64,000 nt of DNA from Psychroflexus montanilacus (GCF_020164535.1 NZ_JAIQZC010000004.1:310001-374000); one strand, 5' to 3'; numbered from the stretch's first letter, positions 52,939 to 62,769 are shown. A program made the numbers and translations. The notes: generated by a model not told the origin, from the letters alone.

Positions 52939-53206
52939 AATTATAAGTATTAAGTTAGTGCCAAGCAAGTTTTTAGGATTTAAAAATTGGGCTTGGCGTT
53001 ACAGTGGTTAGGAATTACAACACTTATAACACCCTTTGCCTATCGGCATAATGCATTCCTCTCGTTCCACTTGTGATGCTAGAAGGGAAATGTTCTCAGT
53101 AAGTCTCCTCCCTTGAGGGAGGATTAAGGAGGGTGTTTGTTGATAGTCTTAACGTCAATTTCTACCCAAACCACCTTTATGCATCTAGATCTTGGTCTGG
53201 ACTTTT
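52939..53206. other. Module B upstream flank with shared repeats
   Basis: AAGCAAGTTTTTAGGATTT and AAAAATTGGGCTTGGCGTT (52964-53000) match the flanks of modules A and C. The 25-bp repeat of 47476 recurs at 53025-53049, and CCTCCCTTGAGGGAGG lies at 53107-53122. No gene is visible. The module B promoter should be in this stretch, but no clear TAnnTTTG box was found. Confidence 0.55.
53025..53049. repeat. 25-bp dispersed repeat, copy 2
   Basis: Identical to 47476-47500. It is inserted between the 5' flank of module B and the terminator of module C. Confidence 0.8.
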
Positions 53207-53409
53207 GAAAAATAAAAACCGTCTTGGTGAGAGGTGGTTTATCCTTTTTTGATTTAAAACTAGATGAAAAATTAATCAAGTTAATTTAGTACGATAGAGT
53301 AATAAAAAAGTCTATAACTATGTAAATTATAGACTTTAAAAATAATTATTGTTAAGAGAAACTATTAAATTAATTATTGCTTTTAAATAATTTTTTTCTA
53401 TTCTCATAA
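53207..53409. repeat. 203-bp direct repeat, copy 2 (3' end of module C)
   Basis: Matches 52421-52623 at a constant offset of 786 with few changes. Confidence 0.85.
53216..53240 (-). terminator. Terminator of module C
   Basis: Same hairpin as at 52430 (AAACCGTCT with AGGTGGTTT). Confidence 0.65.
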
Positions 53410-53525
53410 AAATAAATTCCTATGTTAACTAGAATTAAATAAATCATGGCAATTTTATTACCAATAATTAAAAATAAAGGTATTGTTGGTAATATAAAAA
53501 TTAATCTTCTTTCTATCTTTTTCAT
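53370..53525 (-). CDS. 51-residue basic membrane protein of module C
   Basis: From ATG 53523-53525: MKKIERRLIFILPTIPLFLI, a polar GNKIA turn, MIYLILVNIGIYFYE, and NRKKLFKSNN. Two membrane helices and the same basic tail as the module B protein, although the central part differs. The frame runs open further upstream, but that region overlaps the peptide and lacks likeness. Its upstream neighbour is the leader peptide of module C. Immunity-like role is inferred from position. Confidence 0.65.
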   Translation of the reverse strand: MKKIERRLIFILPTIPLFLIIGNKIAMIYLILVNIGIYFYENRKKLFKSNN

Positions 53526-53566
53526 TATATAAAAGTTATCACGACCATTCTGTACCAGCACCTGTT

Positions 53567-53734
53567 TCAAAACCATATTCCATAAGAAAAGTGCAAGTAA
53601 TTGCTCTTTGCCACACTTACGATAATTGGAGCAAAAAAGCCTGCATTAAGAGCAATTGTAACACACGCTACATCGTTAAAACAAGGACCATTACCTTTTA
53701 CACTCTCCATCTGAGTTAATTCCAAATTTTTCAT
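53567..53734 (-). CDS. Double-glycine-leader peptide, module C (possibly frameshifted)
   Basis: 55 residues from ATG 53732-53734: leader MKNLELTQMESVKGNG, then PCFNDVACVTIALNAGFFAP and a tail ending YGIWF. The start of the mature part, CFND-VAC, parallels CFNN-VAC in module B. From about 53625 the two differ; shifting one base gives the tail ITCTFLMEYGFETGAGTEWS, whose GAGTEWS end resembles AGSQAWYEF of module B and stops at 53539. This suggests a frameshift, after which the peptide has a different tail. The second glycine of the GG motif is replaced by N. Confidence 0.65.
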   Translation of the reverse strand: MKNLELTQMESVKGNGPCFNDVACVTIALNAGFFAPIIVSVAKSNYLHFSYGIWF

Positions 53735-53957
53735 AAACATAAGTTTTTAGTTAATGCCAAACAAGTGCTGAGTAGAACTCGACCCTCCTCGAAAAGCTAC
53801 GGAAGTAGAAAATTTCTTGGTTTGCGGGATTTAAAATTGGTCTTAGCGAAGCTTCAGAAAAAGAAAAACTGTCTTGGTTGGAAGCGGTGATGTAAAATTC
53901 TGGACATTGAAACATATTTTAAGTCAATGCTAATCTAGGATGATATATGGTGCTGCC

Positions 53958-55532
53958 TTATTTTCCTTCTGAAAAAACCTTTATTGTTTTTCCGATTAGG
54001 TTTTCAAGGAGATCCGCTTTGCGGAGAGTTCCCCAGATTTCAAGTTCAGGGTCTGCCTGGGTCGTGATACGCAGGTGGACGGTTTCATCTTTATGCTCGA
54101 TTTCCAGTTTTTGCACATTTTGATAATGACTTCTATCCAAACCATCGGCAATCCTTAAGATTGCAGACAGCTTTTTAACTCGTTTTCGGTTGGTTTTGTT
54201 TAATTTTCTGTACCGCTTATGGCGTTTATGCGGTGCAGATTTTCTATGATACCGGGCTACATTGGCCATGATATTGATTTCATCCTCTTTAAACCCAAGC
54301 AAATCTGAATATCGTATGAGATAAAGCGCATGCTTATGGTGCTTTCGATAGGAGATATAATAACCGATATCATGCAGTAAAGCCGCAAATTCCAGTAACT
54401 CCCTGTCCGATTCTTTTAACTTTAATTCCAGCTTAAACTCATCAAAAAGTTGAAGCGCAAAACGAGCAACATGTTGGGAATGTGCTTCCGCCCAGTTGCA
54501 TTTACGAAGTAATTCAAAAACACTTCGTCGGCGTGGGTCTTTGAAATTGGCGATGAGGTCCAGGTTAAGCTGTTCTTTTTTGGTAGTGATAAAATTCATG
54601 ATCATCCCTTCCCTGAGGGCCGCTTCTGATATTTTAATCGTTTCAAGTTTCAGCTCATCCACAAGAAAATTCACTAAAACCATCCCAGGATTAATGATAT
54701 CAACTCTTTTCTCTTCTAAGCCTTTTTGATCAAGTCGCTGCTTCTTATCCAGTTTGATAAAGTTGGTGTATAAGCCCTTAAAATCAACGCTGCTAAATTC
54801 AAGTTCATTTAGACTCATCTTGGTTGGAAGGGAGTTTTTATGGGCTACCATTTCAGCAATATTTTCCATAGTTCCAGAAGAGCCAATGATGGTTTTTACA
54901 TGATGTTCTTTGGCCAGTTCTAGGACTTCGGCAAGTTCCTCTCTATAGTGCTTTTGTAAGTGATCAATTTCTTTGTCTTCAATTGGGTCTGAATTTACAA
55001 AGGCAGCAGCCATACGAGCGACCCCCAGTTTTAAACTATTATAATAGATAAACTTTTGATGATTGCCAATGATAAATTCAACACTTCCACCACCGATATC
55101 GGCCATAAGTACCATTTCATCTTTTAAATCAATACTGTATCTAATGGCTATACCAATCAATTCGGCCTCTATTTTTCCAGAAATAGCCCGAATTCTAATC
55201 CCTGTTTCTTCTTCAGCCTCTTTAATAAAATCACCTCCATTTTCAGCTTCCCGAATAGCACTCGTGGCATAGGCCAGAATGGTTTCGACATGATGGCTGT
55301 CGCACAAAAACTTTATTCTTTTCAGCGCTTCTAATCCACGATCCATAGCGTCGCGGCTCAATCTGTCTTCCAGTCCTTTTTCGGCCAGGATAACCATTTC
55401 TTTGAGCTTATTTACTGTACGGAAACTACCATCGGGATAAATATCTACCAGAACGGCATGAAAAGAGTTGGTACCCAGATCTATGGCGGCAATGCGCTTG
55501 GTTGCCTCAGAATTAGAAGAATTGTCGCTCAT
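53958..55532 (-). CDS. Ppx/GppA-family phosphatase with C-terminal HD domain
   Basis: 524 residues. The N-terminal actin-like domain has RIAAIDLGTNSFHAVLV, ADIGGGSVEFII and GSSGTMENIAEM. A C-terminal HD domain follows with LLHDIGYYISYRKHHKHAL near residue 390 and ILRIADGLDRSHY. The family hydrolyses exopolyphosphate or the pentaphosphate alarmone pppGpp; the sequence alone does not separate the two. It is transcribed leftward toward the peptide modules and begins about 190 bases from the M13 peptidase stop. Confidence 0.9.
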   Translation of the reverse strand: MSDNSSNSEATKRIAAIDLGTNSFHAVLVDIYPDGSFRTVNKLKEMVILAEKGLEDRLSRDAMDRGLEALKRIKFLCDSHHVETILAYATSAIREAENGGDFIKEAEEETGIRIRAISGKIEAELIGIAIRYSIDLKDEMVLMADIGGGSVEFIIGNHQKFIYYNSLKLGVARMAAAFVNSDPIEDKEIDHLQKHYREELAEVLELAKEHHVKTIIGSSGTMENIAEMVAHKNSLPTKMSLNELEFSSVDFKGLYTNFIKLDKKQRLDQKGLEEKRVDIINPGMVLVNFLVDELKLETIKISEAALREGMIMNFITTKKEQLNLDLIANFKDPRRRSVFELLRKCNWAEAHSQHVARFALQLFDEFKLELKLKESDRELLEFAALLHDIGYYISYRKHHKHALYLIRYSDLLGFKEDEINIMANVARYHRKSAPHKRHKRYRKLNKTNRKRVKKLSAILRIADGLDRSHYQNVQKLEIEHKDETVHLRITTQADPELEIWGTLRKADLLENLIGKTIKVFSEGK

Positions 55533-55651
55533 TTTTAAATTTTATGTTTGAAAATGAATACTCAATCTTCTAATATAAATAATTTTTAACTAGTGTTTGG
55601 AATCGAATATTTCAGAAGTAATTTGATGTGTTTTTTTGAAAACGATCAATT

Positions 55652-55687
55652 AAAAAGCGGTTACAACTTTTGTTGTAACCGCTTTTT
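55652..55687. terminator. Bidirectional terminator
   Basis: AAAAAGCGGTTACAAC / GTTGTAACCGCTTTTT, a perfect 16-bp stem with a TTTT loop, between the M13 peptidase stop and the Ppx gene start. Confidence 0.9.
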
Positions 55688-55718
55688 TGGTTATGATATC
55701 AGGTTATTAAACCTCAAG

Positions 55719-57773
55719 TTACCAAATTCTGACTCTTTCTTCTGGAGCGATATAGAGTTTATCTCCTTCTTTTACGTCGAAGGCTTCATAGAAGGCATCC
55801 ACGTTTTGTAAAGGCACATAAGCTCTGTATTGCCCAGGCGAGTGAGGGTCTGTTTTCACCTGAGTTCTCAAGGCTTCATCTCTTATCTTGGTTCTCCAGA
55901 CCGTTGCCCACGACATAAAGAAGCGTTGCTCTGGCGTAAAACCATCGATTTTTCCTGGCTTTTCTTCATTTTCATAATGCAACATCAATCCGTCGTAGGC
56001 CCCTAAAACACCACCAAGATCACCAATATTTTCTCCAAGCGTAAATTTACCGTTGATGTAAGTACTGTCCAAAACTTCAATGCTGCTGTAAAGTTCTGCC
56101 AAGTCGTCTCCGCGTTCTGTGAACTTTTCAAGATCTTCATCAGACCACCAGTTTTTCAAGTTTCCATCTGCATCAAATCGAGCACCACTATCATCAAAGG
56201 CATGCGAAATTTCGTGACCAATCACAGCACCAATACCACCATAATTGACTGCAGCATCTGCTTTGTAATCGTAAAAAGGAGGCTGTAAAATGGCAGCAGG
56301 GAATACGATCTCGTTGTAAAGTGGGTTGAAGTAAGCATTTACTGTCTGTGGTGACATTCCCCATTCAGTCTTATCTACAGGCTCACCAATTTTACTTAGA
56401 TCATCCCTATAATTCCAAAGAGAAACTGCCTGCATGTTTTCATAGAATGTTTTTTCTGAAGTTACATCCAAATCACCGTAATCTTTAAACTCATCTGGAT
56501 AGCCTATTTTTACAGTGAATTTCTCAAGCTTCTCAATAGCTTTAGATTTAGTTTCATCTTGCATCCATTCCAGATTATTAATTCTGTTTTTGAAAGCAGT
56601 TATAACATTAGCCACCATATTTTCAGCTTTTTCTTTAGCCTCTGGCGGGAATTTTTGATCGACGTAGAGTTTTCCTACAGCTTCACCAATGCTCCCGTTA
56701 ACCACAGAAAGGGCTCTTTCATCTAAAGGTCTTTGCGCTTTTGCACCACTTAGAGTTTTGCTATAAAATTCCCAGTTGGTCGTCGCAATTTCAGTAGACA
56801 GTTGATTGGCTGCAGAATTGATAGTAGACCACATCATCAAAGTCTTAAGGTCTTCCAGATCTGTTTCGGCCATAACTTGATCTAAGGTTTCCATATACTT
56901 GGGTTCCATCACCAATACTGTATCTGGCAAGTTTTCGATGCCAAGATCTGTCATGTAAGTTTTAAGGTCGATGTTTTTAGTCACCGTAGTCAGATCACTT
57001 ACTGCATAGCGGTTGTTGAAGTTTCTAAAGTCTCTCCTGGATACTTTATCCAATCTAGGTTCGGCGAGTTCTGTTTCTAATTTTAAAACGGTTTCTGCTT
57101 TAAATTTTGCATCTTCTTTAGATCCGCCGAAGTAAGCCAACATCTTTACAATGTGATCTTTGTATTGTTCTCTTATTTCTTTGGACTTGTCGTCATCCTC
57201 CAAATAATAATCACGGTCTGGCAGTCCAAGGCTCCCAGTTCCAACATAAGCTACGTTGGTATTACTATCGTCCGGATCTGAATAGGCAGAAACGCCAAAA
57301 AACGGAGTTGAAATAGAGGTTGGCATTTCAGCCATCAATTTTTGGATATCTGCTTTGTTTTGAATTTCTTCTATACGGTCCAGCTTATCCATGATAGGAT
57401 CTATTCCAGCTACATTTCTTGAAACAGTATCCATTATTGAATTAAATACTGAAATTGCTTTCCCTTGATCTGAAGCTTCTGAGTATTCGCCAGATTTTTC
57501 AGCTGATTTCAAAATTTCCAACACATCATCGTCTGTCGTTTTTCTTAAGATTTGAAAACCTCCCCAGGATGTTCTATCATCTGGAATTTCGTTCTCTTTC
57601 ATCCAGCCTCCATTCACATAGCTGTAAAAATCATCTTGTGGGTTTACAGTGGTGTCCATGTATTGTAGAGCAATACCTCTGCTTTCTTCTGAAGTTTCTT
57701 TTTTGGAATCCTGGCAGGAAAAAAGCAATGTTGAAGCGCCAACAGCTACAAACATTAATTTTACTTTATTCAT
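55719..57773 (-). CDS. M13-family metallopeptidase (PepO/neprilysin-like)
   Basis: 684 residues. Signal VKLMFVAVGASTLLFSC with a lipobox cysteine at residue 20. The M13 motifs are VNAYFNPLYNEIVFPA, the zinc motif VIGHEISHAFDD near residue 517, and GENIGDLGG with the third ligand. N-terminal DFYSYVNGGWMKENEIP is typical. It is a zinc oligopeptidase, probably anchored in the outer membrane or periplasm. It is the second of two minus-strand genes behind a shared terminator region, preceded by a SnoaL-like gene 53 bases upstream. Confidence 0.93.
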   Translation of the reverse strand: MNKVKLMFVAVGASTLLFSCQDSKKETSEESRGIALQYMDTTVNPQDDFYSYVNGGWMKENEIPDDRTSWGGFQILRKTTDDDVLEILKSAEKSGEYSEASDQGKAISVFNSIMDTVSRNVAGIDPIMDKLDRIEEIQNKADIQKLMAEMPTSISTPFFGVSAYSDPDDSNTNVAYVGTGSLGLPDRDYYLEDDDKSKEIREQYKDHIVKMLAYFGGSKEDAKFKAETVLKLETELAEPRLDKVSRRDFRNFNNRYAVSDLTTVTKNIDLKTYMTDLGIENLPDTVLVMEPKYMETLDQVMAETDLEDLKTLMMWSTINSAANQLSTEIATTNWEFYSKTLSGAKAQRPLDERALSVVNGSIGEAVGKLYVDQKFPPEAKEKAENMVANVITAFKNRINNLEWMQDETKSKAIEKLEKFTVKIGYPDEFKDYGDLDVTSEKTFYENMQAVSLWNYRDDLSKIGEPVDKTEWGMSPQTVNAYFNPLYNEIVFPAAILQPPFYDYKADAAVNYGGIGAVIGHEISHAFDDSGARFDADGNLKNWWSDEDLEKFTERGDDLAELYSSIEVLDSTYINGKFTLGENIGDLGGVLGAYDGLMLHYENEEKPGKIDGFTPEQRFFMSWATVWRTKIRDEALRTQVKTDPHSPGQYRAYVPLQNVDAFYEAFDVKEGDKLYIAPEERVRIW

Positions 57774-57826
57774 AATCGTCTATTTAATTTTGGTTAAAAA
57801 TACATTTTTTTAAGCTGAAATGAAAT

Positions 57827-58312
57827 TTAAGGCTGAGACTCTAAGTACACACGATCTAATTCTGATTTCTGTTGAACAAGCTCATCGACCAGAGCGTTAG
57901 GAACAGTTAGAGAAAGCACATAATGTCTAATCTTCCATTCACCATTAGTTTTCTGAAGGACTCCAGAGCCTCTGCATAAACCCATATGATCAGACTTTAA
58001 AACTTCATCAAACCAAGCAGTATTTCCAGCCTTATCCTGATAAATATTACGGTTAACAGACTCAAAAGTCCAGGCTTTTCCCGCATCAAAATATGGTTTA
58101 GAAAAACTTTTGAACTCCTCGTAATTCCAAACCTCTGATGCGTCCGAACCTACAAATACGGCGTTAGATGTCATTAAATTGAAATATGTATCAAAATCGG
58201 CTTCCGCTGCTGCAGTATGCCATTTGTCAATCGCCATTCCTAACTCCCTTTTTTGCGCATAAGCTGAAGTTATAAACAGCATAGAAAATATTAAAATTGT
58301 AGTGGTTTTCAT
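57827..58312 (-). CDS. Secreted SnoaL/NTF2-like protein
   Basis: 161 residues with signal peptide (TTTILIFSMLFITSAYAQ). The mature part has the NTF2-like fold pattern: AIDKWHTAAAEADFDTYFNL, SNAVFVGSDASEVWNYEEF, FKSFSKPYFDAG, and ending GEWKIRHYVLSLTVPN. These cone-shaped proteins bind small ligands; a specific role cannot be given. It follows a lipoprotein gene by 12 bases and precedes the M13 gene, so the three may be one operon. Confidence 0.85.
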   Translation of the reverse strand: MKTTTILIFSMLFITSAYAQKRELGMAIDKWHTAAAEADFDTYFNLMTSNAVFVGSDASEVWNYEEFKSFSKPYFDAGKAWTFESVNRNIYQDKAGNTAWFDEVLKSDHMGLCRGSGVLQKTNGEWKIRHYVLSLTVPNALVDELVQQKSELDRVYLESQP

Positions 58313-58324
58313 AAACTTTTTGCT

Positions 58325-58849
58325 TTAGTCCATTACAGATTCTTCTGAAGTCTCCTCCATGATGAATACTTCATTTAACTGTATGTTGAGGTTATTAAAA
58401 TCCAGTTTTAGTTCAGCGCTTAAGTCTTCGATTTCGGATGGATTTGGTTCAATCCTTTCAGAATTTTCCAAAAGTAATTTTGAATGCGTTACCAGTGTCT
58501 TAATCCTCGCCCTAATTGCATTAGTGTCAAACACCTTTGGTACTGTCTGTGACAAAGAATCAACAACGTTTTCGATTGTTGCCGAGTTGTCTATCACATC
58601 TAAAATAGTATATTCCTTTAGACGCTTGACTTCAGAATTGAGTGCGATATACATCATCCAACTCTCGGTTTCTTTCTGAGTTCTTTCCGACAGTTCAACC
58701 AGTCTGATACTATCAAGGTCAATTTTCTTTTGAAATTCAGTCAGATCTTCAGTTTCTTTTTCTTCATTTTTTTTCCCCTCTGAACAGGAAATACCTAAGC
58801 TTAATATTCCGAATAAGAACAAACTTGCCAATAGAGAATTTAGTTTCAT
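58325..58849 (-). CDS. Hypothetical lipoprotein
   Basis: 174 residues. Signal LLASLFLFGILSLGISC with a lipobox cysteine at residue 22. The mature part is acidic and helical (KKNEEKETEDLTEFQKK, then VDSLSQTVPKVFDTN). No family recognised. It is the first gene of a probable operon with the SnoaL-like and M13 peptidase genes. Confidence 0.65.
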   Translation of the reverse strand: MKLNSLLASLFLFGILSLGISCSEGKKNEEKETEDLTEFQKKIDLDSIRLVELSERTQKETESWMMYIALNSEVKRLKEYTILDVIDNSATIENVVDSLSQTVPKVFDTNAIRARIKTLVTHSKLLLENSERIEPNPSEIEDLSAELKLDFNNLNIQLNEVFIMEETSEESVMD

Positions 58850-58962
58850 CTTAAATTATTTTCAAACCAAATGTAGAGGTTGAATCTTTAAGTTTTTCAT
58901 AATTACGATTTTTTTATTCTCAGATGTATTTCAAAGCTTAAATTTGAAGAAAATTTAAAAAT

Positions 58963-59919
58963 ATGCCTTCTAAGATATTAATTGTTGGAGCTTGTGGTCA
59001 GATAGGCTCAGAACTTACGCTTGCTTTGAGAGACATTCATGGTGAAAATGCCGTGATAGCAAGTGATATAAAAGCCCCAACTTCTCCAGAACTGTCTGGT
59101 GGTCCTTTTGAGATTCTTGATGCTACCGATTATGAAAGTTTCAAATCCATAGTGACTACACATGACATCGATACGGTTTATATGATGGCGGCTATGCTGA
59201 GTGGAACTGCAGAAAAATTTCCAGAAAAAGGCTGGGATCTGAATATGACTTCATTGTTCAATGTGTTGAATCTTGGGAAGGAAAATCTTATTAATAAGAT
59301 ATTTTGGCCATCGAGTATTGCTGTATTTGGACCAACTACTCCCAAAGTGGATACTCCTCAGCAAACCGTTATGGAGCCTACAACTGTGTATGGAATAAGC
59401 AAACAAGCAGGGGAACGCTGGTGTGCTTACTATCACAAACGCTATGGAGTAGATGTGAGAAGTATCCGTTATCCAGGCTTAATCAGTTATAAAACACCTC
59501 CTGGTGGCGGTACAACCGATTACGCTATTGAAATATTTCATGAAGCCTTGAAATCTCAGAAGTACACCTCATTTCTTTCTGCTGAAACAGCTTTGCCAAT
59601 GATGTATATGGATGATGCTATACATGCTACGATTTCAATTATGGATGCTCCATCAGATTCAGTCAAAATAAGATCGTCTTATAACCTCGCAGGGGTTTCG
59701 TTTACCCCTGAAGAGTTATATAAGGAAATCAAAAAGCAAATTCCAGATTTTGAACTGGCATATGAAACTGATTTTAGACAAGCAATTGCAGATTCCTGGC
59801 CAAATAGTATTGATGATACTGAAGCCAGAACAGATTGGGGCTGGAGGCATGATTTTAACCTTGAAATGATAGTGAAAGAGATGCTAGAGGGTGTTAAATC
59901 ATTGGAAGAAGTCAAGTAG
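58963..59919 (+). CDS. L-threonine 3-dehydrogenase, SDR-type (UDP-galactose epimerase-like)
   Basis: 318 residues. The NAD loop is ILIVGACGQIGSELTLAL at the start. The catalytic YxxxK is YGISKQAGERW. RYPGLISYKTPPGGGTTDYA is a strong marker of the SDR-type threonine dehydrogenases of Bacteroidota, which oxidise L-threonine to 2-amino-3-ketobutyrate. The normal partner, a 2-amino-3-ketobutyrate CoA ligase, is not in the window. It ends just before a strong palindromic terminator. Confidence 0.9.
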   Translation: MPSKILIVGACGQIGSELTLALRDIHGENAVIASDIKAPTSPELSGGPFEILDATDYESFKSIVTTHDIDTVYMMAAMLSGTAEKFPEKGWDLNMTSLFNVLNLGKENLINKIFWPSSIAVFGPTTPKVDTPQQTVMEPTTVYGISKQAGERWCAYYHKRYGVDVRSIRYPGLISYKTPPGGGTTDYAIEIFHEALKSQKYTSFLSAETALPMMYMDDAIHATISIMDAPSDSVKIRSSYNLAGVSFTPEELYKEIKKQIPDFELAYETDFRQAIADSWPNSIDDTEARTDWGWRHDFNLEMIVKEMLEGVKSLEEVK

Positions 59920-59943
59920 CTTAAATTCTTAAATATTATCCAT

Positions 59944-59977
59944 AAAAAAGCGTTTCAATTAATTGAAACGCTTTTTT
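59944..59977. terminator. Bidirectional palindromic terminator
   Basis: Bases 59944-59960 are the exact inverse of 59961-59977, with A and T runs at the ends (AAAAAAGCGTTTCAATT / AATTGAAACGCTTTTTT). It serves both the threonine dehydrogenase and sdhB. Confidence 0.9.
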
Positions 59978-60000
59978 TAATATAATCATCTATTTTACGC

Positions 60001-60747
60001 CTAGCTAAATACGCTAGCACTTAAGTATTCTCTGTTCAATCTTGCGATGTTTTCTAAGGAGATTCCTTTTGGGCATTCCACATAGCAAGCACCAGTATTG
60101 GTACAGTTACCAAAACCTTCTTTATCCATTTGGTTGACCATACTTATTACTCTTTCGTGAGCTTCCACTTCACCTTGTGGCAACAAAGCAAACTGGGACA
60201 CTTTAGCCGAAGTAAATAGCATTGCACTTGCATTTTTACAAGCCGCAACACAGGCACCACATCCTATACAGGTAGCTGCGTAAAAAGAGTCGTCAGCATT
60301 TTGTTTTTCAATAGGTATAGAGTTTGCATCTTGTGTATTTCCTGAAGTATTTACAGAAATATATCCACCTGCATGCTGAATTCTGTCAAATGCAGATCTG
60401 TCGATCACTAAGTCTTTTACAACCGGGAAAGCTTTAGCTCTAAAAGGTTCAATAACAATCTCATCTCCATCCTTGAACTTTCTCATGTGCAACTGGCAGG
60501 TTGTTATTCTTCTATCTGGACCATGAGGCTCGCCATTGATTTGTAATGAGCAAGACCCGCAGATTCCTTCTCTACAGTCATGATCAAATTCAATTGGTTC
60601 AATGCCCTCATTTACCAAATTATTATTCAAAACATCCAGCATTTCCAAAAATGACATGTCACCGTCTATACCGTCGACGTCATAGTTTTGAAATCCTCCT
60701 TTTGCCTGAGCGTCTTCCTGACGCCATATTTTAAGTTTAAGCTTCAT
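60001..60747 (-). CDS. sdhB: Succinate dehydrogenase iron-sulfur subunit
   Basis: 248 residues. Cysteine clusters for three iron-sulfur centres are visible: [17 protein letters not shown] (2Fe-2S), [15 protein letters not shown] (4Fe-4S) and [14 protein letters not shown] (3Fe-4S). It passes electrons from the flavoprotein to the membrane subunit. It is the last gene of sdhC-sdhA-sdhB, with 7 bases from sdhA. Confidence 0.95.
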   Translation of the reverse strand: MKLKLKIWRQEDAQAKGGFQNYDVDGIDGDMSFLEMLDVLNNNLVNEGIEPIEFDHDCREGICGSCSLQINGEPHGPDRRITTCQLHMRKFKDGDEIVIEPFRAKAFPVVKDLVIDRSAFDRIQHAGGYISVNTSGNTQDANSIPIEKQNADDSFYAATCIGCGACVAACKNASAMLFTSAKVSQFALLPQGEVEAHERVISMVNQMDKEGFGNCTNTGACYVECPKGISLENIARLNREYLSASVFS

Positions 60748-60754
60748 AATTCAA

Positions 60755-62758
60755 TTATTTATAGCTTCTTGTTTTTAATTCAATATTTTCAAACTCTAAC
60801 TGCTCCTTGTGGAGTTTGGCATCCCTTGGATTGCCTACATACTCCCAGGCAGAGACAAATCTAAAGTTTTCATCGTCTCTTAAGGCTTCTCCATCTTCAG
60901 TTTGATATTCTTCTCTGAAGTGTCCACCACAAGATTCATTTCGTTCTAAAGCATCTTTAGCAAACAATTCACCGAGTTCTAAGAAGTCAGCCACTCTTCC
61001 TGCTTTCTCAAGTTCAGCATTCTTGGTTTCTGCTTTTCCTGTTACTCTTACATTTGCCCAGAAATCGTCTCTCAGTTCTTTGATTTCTTCCATTGCTTCC
61101 TGAAGCTCTTTGGCATTACGAGACATACCACATTTGTCCCACATGATTTTACCTAACTTCTTATGGTAATAATCCACAGGATTTTTGCCTTTAGCGTCAA
61201 ATAATCTCTGGATTCTATCTTTTACATCTTTTTCAGCAGCTTCAAATTCTTCGGTTTCTGTTGAAATTGCTCCAGTTCTAATATCTTCTGCCAGATAATC
61301 TCCTATAGTATATGGAAGAACAAAATATCCATCTGCCAGACCCTGCATCAAGGCAGAAGCTCCAAGTCGGTTGGCACCATGATCAGAGAAGTTCGCTTCT
61401 CCAGCGGCATAGCAGCCAGGGATTGTAGTCATCAAATTGTAATCTACCCAAAGACCTCCCATTGTGTAGTGTACTGCAGGGAAAATCATCATAGGTGTTT
61501 TGTATGGGTTTTGATCTGTAATTTTCTCGTACATCTCAAAAAGGTTACCATACTTAGATTCAACAACCTCTTCACCTAATTTTATAATTTCTTCTTTACT
61601 TGGATTTTTATGTCCTGAAGTAAAGGCTTTTTCTTTTCCGTAACGTTCGATAGCGGCTTTAAAGTCAAGGTAAACTGCTTGACCTGTTTTGTTTACCCCA
61701 TAGCCAGCATCACAACGTTCTTTTGCTGCTCTTGAAGCCACATCACGAGGAACCAGATTACCAAATGCTGGATATCTTCTTTCCAAATAATAATCTCTGT
61801 CTTCTTCAGCGATTTCAGTAGGTTTCAATTTACCCTCACGGATCGCTTTGGCATCTTTTTCATGTTTAGGCACCCAAATACGTCCATCGTTTCTTAAGGA
61901 TTCCGACATCAAAGTCAATTTGGACTGTAAGTCACCAGAAACAGGTATACATGTTGGGTGAATTTGTGTAAAGCATGGATTGGCGAAAAACGCACCTTTT
62001 CGGTGAGCTCTCCAGGCTGCCATCACGTTACTTCCCATAGCATTAGTAGATAGATAAAAAACGTTTCCATAACCACCTGAGGCTAGAACCACAGCGTGCG
62101 CAGAATGTCTTTCAATCTCACCTGTAACAAGGTTACGAGCTATAATACCTCTCGCTTTTCCATCTACAAGCACCAAATCCATCATTTCATGTCTGTTGAA
62201 GGATTGAATTTTACCACGGTTGATTTGTCTATTCATTGCAGAATAAGCACCGAGAAGTAATTGCTGTCCAGTCTGACCTTTAGCGTAAAACGTTCTTGAC
62301 ACCAATACGCCACCAAAAGAACGGTTATCTAGAAGTCCTCCGTATTCTCTGGCAAAAGGAACACCCTGAGCCACACACTGGTCTATGATGTTACTTGACA
62401 CTTCAGCCAATCTGTAGACATTAGCTTCTCTAGATCTATAATCACCTCCTTTTACCGTATCGTAAAACAATCTATAATCGGAGTCACCGTCACCCTGATA
62501 GTTTTTGGAAGCATTGATTCCACCCTGAGCTGCAATAGAGTGGGCGCGACGTGGAGAATCCTGAAAACAAAATGTTTTCACATTGTAGCCGAGTTCTGCT
62601 AAAGTAGCAGCAGCACTTCCTCCAGCAAGTCCCGTACCCACAACGATAATATCTATATTACGTTTGTTGGCAGGATTGACGAGGTTAATTTCATTTTTAT
62701 GTTTAGTCCATTTTTTTTCAATGGGACCTTCTGGTATTTTTGATTCTAAAACTGACAT
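60755..62758 (-). CDS. sdhA: Succinate dehydrogenase flavoprotein subunit
   Basis: 667 residues. The FAD-binding start [20 protein letters not shown] is present, and [13 protein letters not shown] carries the histidine that covalently binds FAD. Substrate-site residues are in HPTCIPVSG and [20 protein letters not shown]. It oxidises succinate to fumarate in the TCA cycle. The length and the single-cytochrome partner mark the B-type enzyme of Bacteroidota, which in some relatives can also reduce fumarate. It lies between sdhC and sdhB. Confidence 0.96.
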   Translation of the reverse strand: MSVLESKIPEGPIEKKWTKHKNEINLVNPANKRNIDIIVVGTGLAGGSAAATLAELGYNVKTFCFQDSPRRAHSIAAQGGINASKNYQGDGDSDYRLFYDTVKGGDYRSREANVYRLAEVSSNIIDQCVAQGVPFAREYGGLLDNRSFGGVLVSRTFYAKGQTGQQLLLGAYSAMNRQINRGKIQSFNRHEMMDLVLVDGKARGIIARNLVTGEIERHSAHAVVLASGGYGNVFYLSTNAMGSNVMAAWRAHRKGAFFANPCFTQIHPTCIPVSGDLQSKLTLMSESLRNDGRIWVPKHEKDAKAIREGKLKPTEIAEEDRDYYLERRYPAFGNLVPRDVASRAAKERCDAGYGVNKTGQAVYLDFKAAIERYGKEKAFTSGHKNPSKEEIIKLGEEVVESKYGNLFEMYEKITDQNPYKTPMMIFPAVHYTMGGLWVDYNLMTTIPGCYAAGEANFSDHGANRLGASALMQGLADGYFVLPYTIGDYLAEDIRTGAISTETEEFEAAEKDVKDRIQRLFDAKGKNPVDYYHKKLGKIMWDKCGMSRNAKELQEAMEEIKELRDDFWANVRVTGKAETKNAELEKAGRVADFLELGELFAKDALERNESCGGHFREEYQTEDGEALRDDENFRFVSAWEYVGNPRDAKLHKEQLEFENIELKTRSYK

Positions 62759-62769
62759 AATCCTTTCGC

